A program made the translations under genes and the position numbers. 64,000 nucleotides of DNA, taken from the NCBI RefSeq assembly GCF_005768555.2, contig NZ_VCHX02000078.1:12755-76754 (forward strand). Direction: 5' to 3'. The notes below the pieces were generated by a model. That model searched no databases and had not been told where the DNA came from. It saw only the letters and a list, made by a program, of their open reading frames with translations. This document shows positions 46,989-55,362 of the stretch, piece by piece. This DNA is from Streptomyces sporangiiformans (GTDB taxonomy: Bacteria > Actinomycetota > Actinomycetes > Streptomycetales > Streptomycetaceae). The first letter of the stretch is position 1; each line of letters opens with the position of its first letter.

Positions 46989-48773
46989 CTAGACGGTGGT
47001 TTCCGTGGACTCGTGGACGGACACCGATACGCCGGACTGCGGGGCGGCGCCGGAGCCGGTGGCCAAGTCGTCGCGCAGGATTCCGGCGGGTTGCCCGGCG
47101 TCCGCACCCTCGGCCGGCCGGTCATCGGCCGACTGCGTGGACGGCGCACCCGTACCGGCTATCGACAGGGATTCGGGGCTGGCCGTGGAGCCGTCGGTCA
47201 GCCAGCGCTGCTCGTCGGTCCTGTCGCGGATCTTCACGACGACGTCCGCGTTCGGATCCTTGGAGGAGGGAGCGACCGCGAGGCCCTCATGCCAGCGCGG
47301 CAGCAACTCGCCCCGCACCGTGAGGTCGTAGCGCACGTCGTCGCCCCGTTTGGCGTCGGCGGACGCGCATCCGCCCAGGACGACCACACCGGCGTCCACG
47401 TGGGAGTCCAGGCACAGCTTGGGGTTCGCGACGCTGCGCAGCAGTCCGTCCTCCTCGTAGGACCACTGCTGGGTCTCGGCGGAGGAGCACGCCACCAGCT
47501 TGGTGGCCGCACCGGACTTGGCCTTGCCACCCTTGATGTCAAGGCAGAGGTCCGCGGCGAAATTGCGCAGGCGGGTCTCCCCGGGGAGCGTGGGCAGTGC
47601 GGGCGGCGGAGACGACGACCCGGCGGGCGGGGCCTGAGGACCGGCGCCGGCACTCGGGCCCGCGCTCGGGCCGTTGGTGCCGGACGCTCCGGGGGTCGAG
47701 GGATCGGTGGCTCCGTCGTCCTGCGACCACATGGTCGTGACCAGGAGCGTCGCCAGCAAGGCCACCGAGACGAGGCCCGCTGCGGTGACCAGGCCCGCTC
47801 CGGTGAACATGGCCCTCGCGTTCCGCCCGCTCTGCGGGGCTCGTCGTCCCCCCGTCGGGAACGAGGACAGCAGGCGGTGGCGGCCGCCGCCTCGCGGCCT
47901 CCTGCCGCCGGAACGGCCCGGCCGCGCTCCCGCATGGCCTCGGCCCGGCCGTGAATCGACGTAGCGGCGGGCGCCCCAGCCGAGCACCGATTCGGCGAGC
48001 AGGACGCCCAGCTCGCCCTCGAAGTGGCTGAGTTGCTCGGCGGCGTAACGGCAGAAGCGGCACTCCAGCAGATGCTGTTGGACATCGGGCAGCAAGGCGC
48101 CGCCGCGCCGAATCGGGACATCGAGGAGACGGTTGTAGTAGCGGCAATCCTTGTTCGGCGCGAGTTCCCGGTGGGCCCGTACGCAGCCCTGGCGGAATTG
48201 CTCGCGTGCCTGGTCCAGGGCGGCCGACGCCGTGTCGGGATCCATGCCCAACAGACCAGCGGGTACGGATATGTGCTCGGCCTCGACCTCGGTGTGCCAC
48301 AGCACGCACTGGGCAAGTCCCGGGAGGGCCTGAAAAGAACGCTCGGCGAGCTTGCGATTTTCCGGCGTCAACGACTTCGTGGCGCGCATACCGCGGCCTC
48401 CGGCGGGTTTCCGGAGTTCCGGCAGGACATCGGATATGCGGTCCTCGGCGGACCAGGCCCGGACCGTGTCCCGTACGGTCACAAGGAGTTGGGGACGCAG
48501 CGCGACGGCGGACTCGGATCGCTTGAGGCGGTCGAGGATCTGCTGGAAGGCGGCCGCCGTGACCATGGAGGCGACGTGTGCCTTGGAAGCGAGGCAGATG
48601 ACCGAGTAGTCGTACGTCGGCTGCCAGTGTCGCGCGAACAGCAGGGGTATGGACTGGGCGAGCTCTCCCTCCGGCTGTGCCCGCAGGAGGGCTGCGAGGC
48701 TCTCGTCTGATTCCCCGGGAGCGGCACCGGGGCGAGGGGGGTATGTGGGACGAGGCGGGTGGGGGGTGTGCAC
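46989..48773 (-). CDS. Sigma-like / zinc-finger / transmembrane / ricin-lectin fusion protein
   Basis: A 594-residue protein of unusual make-up. Residues 20-230 resemble an ECF-type sigma factor (helices FARHWQPTYDYSVICLASKA; region-4-like ALPGLAQCVLWHTEVEAEHI). Next comes an anti-sigma-type zinc motif: Cys210, then H234-xxx-C238-xx-C241 (HLLECRFC). A basic linker leads to one membrane helix (about 322-349), then a Pro/Ser/Gly-rich stalk and an extracellular ricin-B-type beta-trefoil (about 395-520: LRNFAADLCLDIKGG; QQWSYEEDGLLRSVANPKLC). So the cytosolic half carries sigma and anti-sigma elements and the outside half binds sugar. GTG at 48773 is chosen over the longer frame start at 48869 because GGAAGGAAA lies 9 bases upstream. 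A related C-terminal half lies at 63311-64000. Confidence 0.78.
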   Translation of the reverse strand: MHTPHPPRPTYPPRPGAAPGESDESLAALLRAQPEGELAQSIPLLFARHWQPTYDYSVICLASKAHVASMVTAAAFQQILDRLKRSESAVALRPQLLVTVRDTVRAWSAEDRISDVLPELRKPAGGRGMRATKSLTPENRKLAERSFQALPGLAQCVLWHTEVEAEHISVPAGLLGMDPDTASAALDQAREQFRQGCVRAHRELAPNKDCRYYNRLLDVPIRRGGALLPDVQQHLLECRFCRYAAEQLSHFEGELGVLLAESVLGWGARRYVDSRPGRGHAGARPGRSGGRRPRGGGRHRLLSSFPTGGRRAPQSGRNARAMFTGAGLVTAAGLVSVALLATLLVTTMWSQDDGATDPSTPGASGTNGPSAGPSAGAGPQAPPAGSSSPPPALPTLPGETRLRNFAADLCLDIKGGKAKSGAATKLVACSSAETQQWSYEEDGLLRSVANPKLCLDSHVDAGVVVLGGCASADAKRGDDVRYDLTVRGELLPRWHEGLAVAPSSKDPNADVVVKIRDRTDEQRWLTDGSTASPESLSIAGTGAPSTQSADDRPAEGADAGQPAGILRDDLATGSGAAPQSGVSVSVHESTETTV

Positions 48774-49214
48774 TGAGCGGTTTCCTTCCAAGGCACAAGA
48801 TGGCACACAGAAGTTGTGACCGCCGAAAAGGTGCTCCTGGTTGGTGCGTACCTTTTTGGCTGGGCGCACGGAAAGCGGCCGGGGGTGACCCGGTCGGGGG
48901 TCGTCGACCGACGGCCTTTTGAGCCATCGGCGGAACTAAATCCGGAGCAGCGAATCAGACCTGACCATTAACCATGCGCTAGGAAGTTCACCCTTGCACA
49001 GAACTCTCACACCCAACAAGGCACTTGGACGACTTCAGCAACATCCACGTCTGAAGGAAAGTCAGCACAAGGCCCACCCAACTCGCCCCCGCTCGCACCC
49101 GCTTTCGAAATGGGGACATTCGTCGTTCCGCGCCCCTTCAGGGGCGCGGGGAACTGTGCGACCAGCCGCGGGACCGCCCACGGCCGAGACACGACCCCCC
49201 GCGGAGCGGACCGG
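48774..49214. other. Intergenic region with hairpin repeat
   Basis: A 441-base gap between the lectin fusion gene and the Fic-like toxin gene. It must contain the lectin gene's promoter (minus strand, right of 48773). Its right third holds the hairpin element at 49125-49154. The remainder shows no gene: open frames here lack ribosome sites and codon bias. Confidence 0.5.
49125..49154. repeat. Streptomyces-type dispersed hairpin element
   Basis: GTTCCGCGCCCCTTCAGGGG continues as a near-perfect inverted repeat (GCGCCCCT-TC-AGGGGCGC flanked by GTTCC / GGAAC), followed by ACTGTGCGACCAGCC. I recognise this as a short palindromic element repeated many times in Streptomyces chromosomes; here it may also terminate the toxin-antitoxin transcript 60 bases downstream of its stop. 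Confidence 0.6.
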
Positions 49215-49592
49215 TCAGATTTGCCAGGAACGCAGGCGGTCCGCCGCCGCGAAGACGTCCGCCTTGCCGGACATCAGGTCGCGCGCGAGGTCGACCAGAG
49301 CCCCGTAGGGCGGATCGATTCCGACTCCGCTGACGAACATGTAAGCGACCGCCGTCGAACAGGCGAAGCGGGCGTTGGCGGAAGGCAGCGGTTTCAGCTG
49401 AGCCAGCGTGTGCAGCAGCGCGGCGGCACGCCAGGCCGGGTCCGAGTCCACGCCGAGCCGGGGCGGATCCACGCGATGCCGCGCCACGGCGGCGACCAGC
49501 GCGGAGAAATCGTTCACGGTGGGCTGGTCGGGCAGGACCTCTTCGTGCCGCTGGAGCAGCCAGGGCACGTCGATGTGAATGACGGCGGCCAT
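49215..49592 (-). CDS. Fic/Doc-type toxin with degenerate active-site motif
   Basis: A 125-residue Doc-like protein. The Fic helix, normally HxFx(D/E)(G/A)N(G/K)R, reads KPLPSANARFACSTAVAYMF at residues 67-86: the catalytic His is Lys and the acidic Mg ligand is Ser, while Asn73 and Arg75 remain. The flanking helices fit the Fic core. Doc toxins phosphorylate EF-Tu and other Fic proteins AMPylate targets; this one may be inactive or have changed chemistry. Its ATG lies 3 bases after the stop of the upstream antitoxin gene, in the classical antitoxin-first order. Confidence 0.75.
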   Translation of the reverse strand: MAAVIHIDVPWLLQRHEEVLPDQPTVNDFSALVAAVARHRVDPPRLGVDSDPAWRAAALLHTLAQLKPLPSANARFACSTAVAYMFVSGVGIDPPYGALVDLARDLMSGKADVFAAADRLRSWQI

Positions 49593-49595
49593 GGG

Positions 49596-49841
49596 TCAGG
49601 CGGCCCGCCCCTCGCCCTTGTGAGGTGGCTCGTCGTCGGGGAAGGCCGCGGCGAACTCGTCCGCGTGAGCCGCGAAGAACCGGCGGAACACGTCCGCGCC
49701 TTCCTGCAGAGCGCGGTGCCGCACGATGTCGGCGGCGGCCGCCTCTCGTACCAAGGCTTTCATCGACGTACCGCGCTCCTTGGCGATCTGCCGCAGATCC
49801 TCGAGCTCGCGCTCGCTGAACTCCACGTTGAGAGCTGGCAT
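49596..49841 (-). CDS. Ribbon-helix-helix-type antitoxin of the Fic pair
   Basis: An 81-residue protein. The first 45 residues (LNVEFSERELEDLRQIAKER followed by GTSMKALVREA) form a ribbon-helix-helix DNA-binding fold; the C-terminal part (FRRFFAAHADEFAAAFPDDE) would bind the toxin, as in Phd-type antitoxins. It likely represses its own operon. It precedes the toxin gene by 3 bases. The upstream gap (49842-50041) should hold the promoter. Confidence 0.78.
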   Translation of the reverse strand: MPALNVEFSERELEDLRQIAKERGTSMKALVREAAAADIVRHRALQEGADVFRRFFAAHADEFAAAFPDDEPPHKGEGRAA

Positions 49842-50041
49842 GCCCTCACGGTACCGCGCGGGTACTTACTCGTAAATAGCAGCAGGTCAAGAGCGCTGCA
49901 GGGCGGTACCAAACGGGTCGGCGCGCGCCGCACACCGGCACAGGCACGACTGAGACGTACGTCACGTTCCTCCAGGCGGATGTCACATTCCGGGCCCCCG
50001 GAGCCCTCGCACTGGTGAGGCGCTACGGGAAGGCGACACGC

Positions 50042-50228
50042 ATGTCCGACAGTCCGGCACCGGAGACGGAGACCGAGACGGAGACCGACGAGGCCCTGAT
50101 ACAGGGCCACCGGCCCGTTCATGGACCATCGCGAGCTGCTGTTCGCGATCACCTACAACCTGCCCGGCGGCATCGCCGACACCGAGGACCTGCCGCAACC
50201 GCTCGAGACGGAGGGTGAGTACGCATGA
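50042..50228 (+). pseudogene. Small ORF upstream of qcrB, apparently frameshifted
   Basis: ATG 50042 follows GGGAAGG and reads MSDSPAPETETETETDEALI, but this frame becomes Arg-rich noise and stops at 50218. In the next frame, 50121-50228 reads MDHRELLFAITYNLPGGIAD and ends LETEGEYA at a TGA that overlaps the qcrB ATG by 4 bases, as a coupled gene would. The second frame is closed upstream at 50097. So one small gene, likely about 60 residues, seems split by an indel near 50110-50120. Family not recognised. Confidence 0.45.
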
Positions 50229-51954
50229 CCATGACCGGGCGGCCGGCCCCACGCAGGGCCGAGCAGGCGTCCTCGGGCCGGCGCGTGGCCGACTGGTTCG
50301 ACGGACGCCTGGGCACCCACACCCTCGGCAGGAAGTATCTGCGCAAGGTCTTCCCGGACCACTGGTCGTTCCTGCTCGGGGAGATCTGCCTCTACAGCTT
50401 CGTCGTCCTGATCCTCACGGGCGTCTACCTCACGCTGTTCTTCCATCCGTCGATGAACGAGGTGACGTACCACGGCAGTTACGTCCCGCTGAACGGCGTG
50501 AGGATGTCGGAGGCGTACGCGTCGACACTGGACATCAGCTTCGACGTACGGGGCGGTCTGCTGATCCGGCAGATCCATCACTGGGCCGCACTGATCTTCG
50601 TCGCCGGGATGCTCATGCACATGATGCGGCACTTCTTCACGGGCTCGTTCCGCAAACCCCGTGAGATCAACTGGCTGTTCGGCTGGACGCTGCTGCTGCT
50701 CGGCATGTTCGAGGGCTGTTCGGCTACTCGCTGCCGGACGATCTGCTGTCCGGCACCGGTGTCAGGTTCGTGGACGGCGCGATCCTTTCGGTGCCCATCG
50801 TCGGGACGTATCTGTCCTTCTTCCTGTTCGGCGGTGAGTTTCCCGGGCATGACGTCGTCGCCCGCTTCTACTCCCTGCACATCCTGGTGATCCCCGGCAT
50901 CATGGCGGCCCTGGTGGTCGCCCATCTGATCCTGGTCGTGTATCACAAGCACACGCAGTTCCCGGGGCCCGGGAGGACCGAACGGAATGTCGTGGGCGCG
51001 CCGTTCATGCCGGTGTACCTGGCGAAGGCGGGCGGATTCTTCTTTCTGGTGTTCGGGGTGATCGCGGTCATCTCGGCGATCGCGACGATCAACCCGGTCT
51101 GGGCGTACGGTCCTTACCGTGCCGATCAGGTCTCCACGGGAGCCCAGCCCGACTGGTATCTGGGCTTCGCGGAGGGCCTGGTGCGCATCATGCCCGGCTG
51201 GGAGATCGACGTGGCGGGCCACACCCTGGTCCTCGGAGTGCTGATCCCGATCGTCGTCTTTCCGCTCCTCCTCGTCCTCATCGGCGTCTATCCGTTCCTG
51301 GAGTCCTGGATCACGGGCGACCGGCGCGAGCACCATCTGCTGGACCGCCCGCGCAACCGGCCGGTGCGTACCTCCATCGGCACGGCGTGGATCAGCGTCT
51401 ATCTGGTGCTGCTCGCGGCGGGCGGCAACGACATCGTGGCCACCCGCTTCCATCTGTCGATCAACACGGTCACCTGGGCGGCCCGGATCGCGCTGTTCGT
51501 CGTCCCCGTCGTGGTCTTCACCGTCACCCGGCGCGTCTGCCTCGGGCTCCAGCTCCGCGACCGCGAGCTGGTGCTGCACGGTCGCGAGACCGGCGTGGTC
51601 AAGCGCCTGCCGCACGGCGAGTTCGTCGAGCTGCACCAGCCCCTCTCCCCCGCCGAACTGCACACCCTGACCCAGCACGAGCAGCCCCGGCCGCTCGCGC
51701 CGGGGCCGGCGCGGGACGCGAACGGCGTACCGAACCGCACGAGCCGCCTGCTCCGCCTGCGCATCGGCCTGTCGCGCGGTCTCTACGGCGACGGCTCGCA
51801 GGTGGCCAAGCCGACGGCCGAGGAGTACCGGGAGGCCCACGCGCCCGAGGAGTACCGGCAGGCCCACGCGCCCGAGGAGTACCGGCAGGCCCACACGGCC
51901 GAGGATCCCCGGGAGGCCCGCCCGGTCAGCGAGCCGGCACCTCCAGACGGCTGA
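50225..51954 (+). pseudogene. Cytochrome b (bc1 complex, QcrB paralogue), frameshifted
   Basis: Encodes a bc1-complex cytochrome b, the actinobacterial QcrB form (about 576 residues if restored), integral to the membrane, oxidising menaquinol with b-haems held by His pairs; [20 protein letters not shown] is intact. At about 50720 a single base is missing: GAGGGCTGTTCGGC where homologues need GGC CTG TTC GGC. The first frame runs on into noise to 50890, and the true sequence resumes in another frame ([20 protein letters not shown]). Neither qcrC nor qcrA is adjacent, so this is a stand-alone copy. The C-terminus carries a tandem APEEYRQAH repeat. The indel could be real decay or an assembly error. 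Confidence 0.78.
51820..51917 (+). repeat. 27-base tandem repeat in the qcrB 3' end
   Basis: Three near-identical 27-base units at 51820, 51847 and 51874, plus a degenerate partial fourth, encode EEYREAHAP / EEYRQAHAP / EEYRQAHTA. Confidence 0.8.
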
Positions 51955-54900
51955 TCCGCTGGGCGCCCCGGGCCTCGCCCGGATGGCGGCTCGTCAGGGT
52001 GAGCCGCAGCCGGCTGCCCCGTACGGCGTCGAAGGTGATCACGGTCGGGGCGTCGGACGCGGTGGCCCAGTCGACGGCGGCTCCCCGCACGGGCCGGTAG
52101 CGGTGGCCGTCCCAGTACGCGACCTCGACGGTGGCGGGCAGGGTGTGCGTCGCGTCGACGGTGAAGGAGACCTCGACGCGGTCGACGGTGCGCGTCCGTC
52201 CCCACGCCACCGAGACCCAGTCCTCGGGGCGGGCGCCGTTGAAGGCGGGCAGCAGGGCGGTGGCCTCCTTGTGGAAGGCGTTGGACCAGCCGGTGGCCGG
52301 ATCGCCGTCGAGCATCGCGGCGGGCAGGGTGCCCGGGCGGCCGGAGTAACTGGCGTCCGCCACGGGGTGGCCCGGGGAGCCCGGACCGGGGTCGGGCGCG
52401 AAGTCCGCCGCCGGGGTCAGGATCTTCGAGCTCGCGGCCGTCGTCCGTACGGTGACGGTGCCGGTCCGCAGTCCCGCCGAGCGTGCCCGGAGGGTGAGGC
52501 GTCCGGCCCTGGTGCCGGAGCGGACGATGGCCAGGGCCTTTCCGTGGAAGGCGGTGCGGGTGCTCGCCTGGTAGCGCTCGGCGCTCTCCTCGCGCCCGTT
52601 GTCGAGCCCGGCCAGCGAGCCGCCGTCGGCCTCGAAGGCGATGACCGGATCCGCGCCGGGCACCACCACACCTCGGGCGTCCACCACCTCCGCGGTCACG
52701 AAGCACAGGGAACGGCCGTCTGCGGGAAGGGACGTGCGGTCGGGCGTGAGGCGCACGGCGTGTGGCTTCCCCGCGGTGCGCAGGACGTCCGTGGCGACCA
52801 CCTTGCCGTCGCGCCGGGCCACCGCTTTGAGCTCACCCGGCGCGAACGGCACCTTCCAGGTGAGATGGAGCTTGCCCGCGCTGCCGTTCGGGCTGGTGTA
52901 ACTGCCGGGCCAGGGGCCACCGGTGACGGTCTTGTCGTCTCCGGTCGCCTCGGTGGTCTCCAGGTAGGTGCGGCCGTCGGTGGTCTTCTTCTCGTCGAAC
53001 TTCCTGGTGCCCAGCGACTTCCCGTCGAGGAAGAGCTCGACCGTGTCCACGTTGGAGTACGCCCAGACCTCCACGGTGTCGCCCGGGCGGTGGTCGGTCC
53101 AGTTCATGGGGAGCAGATGGACCATGGGCTCGTCGGTCCACTGGCTCTTGAAGAGGTAGTACATGTCCTTCGGGAAGCCCGCCGTGTCCACAGCGCCGAA
53201 GAACGACGCCTTCACCGGGAACACGTCGTACGGCGTCGGCTCGCCGATGTAGTCGATCCCCGACCACAGGAACTCGCCCGTGAACCACTTCCGGTCCCGG
53301 TCCTTCTTCAGTCCGTACTCGCCGCTCATCGTCCACGAGGCGAGGTTGTTGTCGTACGAGGACGTCGCGCGCCGGCCCGGGGTGTGGTTCTCGCCCGTGT
53401 TGAGGCGCTCCGGCTCCTGGTACGTCCCACGGGTGGAGGTCTCCGACGAGGACTCCGACTCGAAGAGGAAGAGGCGGGGATAGCGGGCGTGCAGGGCATC
53501 GACCGAGGCGGCGGTGTTGTAGTTGAGGCCGAGTCCGTCGATCTTGGCGAGCAGCAGGTCCGCCGGTGATCCGGCGGGGGGCACGCTGCGGTGCCGGTGG
53601 GACCCGATCACGATCGGGCGGGTCTCGTCGAGCTTCTTGACGCCGGCGATGAGCCGGTCGGCCATGGTCAGTCCGGCCGTGGACGTGAAGTCGGGGACCT
53701 CGTTGCCGATGGACCACATGAGGACGGCGGGTGAGTTCCGGGCGGCCAGCACCATCTCGGCGATGTCCGCGTCACTGTGGGCGTCGAAGAAACGGCCGTA
53801 GTCGTACTTGTTCTTGCCGCGCTGCCAGCAGTCGAAAGCCTCCACCATCATCACGATGCCGAGCCGCTCGCAGGCCTCGATCACCTCGGGGGCGGGCGGA
53901 TTGTGCGAGGTGCGCAGGGCGTTGACGCCCATGCTCTTCATGATCTTCAGCTGGCGTTCCACGGCGTCCGCGCTGACGGCCGCGCCGAGGGCGCCGAGAT
54001 CGTGGTGGAGGTTGACGCCGCGCAGCTTGGCGTGGACGCCGTTCAGGGTCATTCCGTCGTCGGGGTCGAAGACGGCGTGGCGGATGCCGAAGGTGGTGCG
54101 GTACGTGTCGGTGGTCTCGCCGTCGACGCGGAGTTCGGTGAGGAGTGTGTAGCGGTCAGGGGTGTCGAAGGACCACAACCGGGGCTTCTTCACGGTCAGT
54201 CGGTGGGTCTCGGTGGCCGTGTCCCCGATGTTCAGCGTGGAGGTCCGGCGGGCCACCGTGCGGCCGTCGGGGTCGACGACGCTCGACCTGACCTCGACCG
54301 GTCTCGCCGCGCCCGACGCGTTCACGACGCTGGTCTCCACCTGTACGAGCGCGCGCCCCTCCTCGATCTCGGGCGTGGTCACACAGGTTCCCCACCGCTG
54401 GACGTGCACCGGTTCGGTGACGACGAGGCGGGCCTCTCGGTAGATCCCGCTGCCGGAGTACCAGCGGCTGCTGGGGAGTTGGTTGTGGACCTTGACGGCG
54501 ATGACATTGGCCGTGGTGCCGTCGGCGTGCAGCAGATCGGTGACGTCGAGAGCGAACCCGGTGTACCCGTAGGGGTGTCGGCCGGCGAGCTCACCGTTGC
54601 AGTAGACGTACGCATCCATGTAGACGCCGTCGAACTCGACGAAGACCCGCTTGCCCGCGTACGTGCGGGGCAGGGTGAAGGCGATCCGGTACCAGCCGAG
54701 GCCGCCGGGGAGGAAGCCGGTGTCGCTGCGCGTGCCGTGCTCGGTGGTGGGGGTCTGCTCGATGCTCCAGTCGTGCGGCACGGTGACGTGCCGCCAGTCC
54801 GAGTCGTCGTAGCCGGGCTCGGCGGCGCGGGCGTACGCGCCCGTGGGATCGGTGATGCCTGCCGGGTTGACGAGCGCGAAGCGCCAGCCGTCGCGGAGCG

Positions 54901-55045
54901 GGACGGTCCGCCCTCCGGTGGCGGCACGGGCCTGGGGCACGGCCTGCGTGGCAGCATGCGCGGCGGCCCCTGGGGAGGAGGTACCCGCGAGGATCACCGG
55001 AGCCGTCGTACCTAAGATCAGTGCCGATCTGCGAGTCACCGTCAT
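51926..55045 (-). CDS. Exported GH2 beta-galactosidase-like enzyme with CBM32-type domain
   Basis: A 1039-residue Tat substrate (TRRSALILGTTAPVIL). Glycoside hydrolase family 2: sugar-binding domain (about 50-200: WRHVTVPHDWSIEQTPTTEH; GGLGWYRIAFTLP), immunoglobulin-like domain, then TIM barrel with LRTSHNPPAPEVIEACERLG, acid/base Glu in WSIGNEVPDF (near 448) and nucleophile region FESESSSETSTRGTY (near 530), plus FLWSGIDYIGEPTPYD. A DUF4982-like segment (VELFLDGKSLGTRKF), Big-type beta domains and a C-terminal F5/8 type C carbohydrate-binding domain (AMLDGDPATGWSN) follow. ATG at 55045 has GAAAGGGA 7 bases upstream. The 3' end overlaps the qcrB end by 29 bases. A LacI-type operator lies about 115 bases upstream. 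Confidence 0.9.
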   Translation of the reverse strand: MTVTRRSALILGTTAPVILAGTSSPGAAAHAATQAVPQARAATGGRTVPLRDGWRFALVNPAGITDPTGAYARAAEPGYDDSDWRHVTVPHDWSIEQTPTTEHGTRSDTGFLPGGLGWYRIAFTLPRTYAGKRVFVEFDGVYMDAYVYCNGELAGRHPYGYTGFALDVTDLLHADGTTANVIAVKVHNQLPSSRWYSGSGIYREARLVVTEPVHVQRWGTCVTTPEIEEGRALVQVETSVVNASGAARPVEVRSSVVDPDGRTVARRTSTLNIGDTATETHRLTVKKPRLWSFDTPDRYTLLTELRVDGETTDTYRTTFGIRHAVFDPDDGMTLNGVHAKLRGVNLHHDLGALGAAVSADAVERQLKIMKSMGVNALRTSHNPPAPEVIEACERLGIVMMVEAFDCWQRGKNKYDYGRFFDAHSDADIAEMVLAARNSPAVLMWSIGNEVPDFTSTAGLTMADRLIAGVKKLDETRPIVIGSHRHRSVPPAGSPADLLLAKIDGLGLNYNTAASVDALHARYPRLFLFESESSSETSTRGTYQEPERLNTGENHTPGRRATSSYDNNLASWTMSGEYGLKKDRDRKWFTGEFLWSGIDYIGEPTPYDVFPVKASFFGAVDTAGFPKDMYYLFKSQWTDEPMVHLLPMNWTDHRPGDTVEVWAYSNVDTVELFLDGKSLGTRKFDEKKTTDGRTYLETTEATGDDKTVTGGPWPGSYTSPNGSAGKLHLTWKVPFAPGELKAVARRDGKVVATDVLRTAGKPHAVRLTPDRTSLPADGRSLCFVTAEVVDARGVVVPGADPVIAFEADGGSLAGLDNGREESAERYQASTRTAFHGKALAIVRSGTRAGRLTLRARSAGLRTGTVTVRTTAASSKILTPAADFAPDPGPGSPGHPVADASYSGRPGTLPAAMLDGDPATGWSNAFHKEATALLPAFNGARPEDWVSVAWGRTRTVDRVEVSFTVDATHTLPATVEVAYWDGHRYRPVRGAAVDWATASDAPTVITFDAVRGSRLRLTLTSRHPGEARGAQRISRLEVPAR

Positions 55046-55159
55046 GACGGTTTCCCTTTCGTCAAGGGCCCCTGAGTACTCACAACTGCTCGTGATCAAC
55101 CACAACCGGTCGTGAACAAACAGATTCTGACGGCATGACTCCGGAGACCGTCAAGGCCT

Positions 55160-55175
55160 CGGTAAGCGCTTTCCG
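55160..55175 (-). promoter_or_regulatory. LacI-type operator near GH2
   Basis: CGGTAAGCGCTTTCCG: palindromic except for one T/T pair in each half; its core GTAAGCGCTTTC is identical to that upstream of GH115 (17261-17272). It lies 115 bases upstream of the GH2 start and about 190 bases from the divergent SpoIIE gene. Confidence 0.6.
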
Positions 55176-55193
55176 TCCCTTGCGGCACATCGG

Positions 55194-55238
55194 CCTGAAT
55201 CCCACCGTGGCGCGTTCCTGAATCCCACCGTGGCGCGT
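55194..55238. repeat. Direct repeat, two perfect 22-base copies
   Basis: CTGAATCCCACCGTGGCGCG within copies at 55194-55215 and 55217-55238, separated by a single T, in the intergenic region between GH2 and the SpoIIE gene. Possibly a regulator site or a recent slippage duplication. Confidence 0.75.
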
Positions 55239-55362
55239 CGGAGCGCCAGCCGGTATGGGGGTGCGCTGCACGCTCTCTCCTGTGCCGGGCGCCGCGACAC
55301 ATTACGCTGGGAGCGCGAGTGACGCACCCGTTCACTGTGAGTGTGCGCAATGGAGTGGCGCG

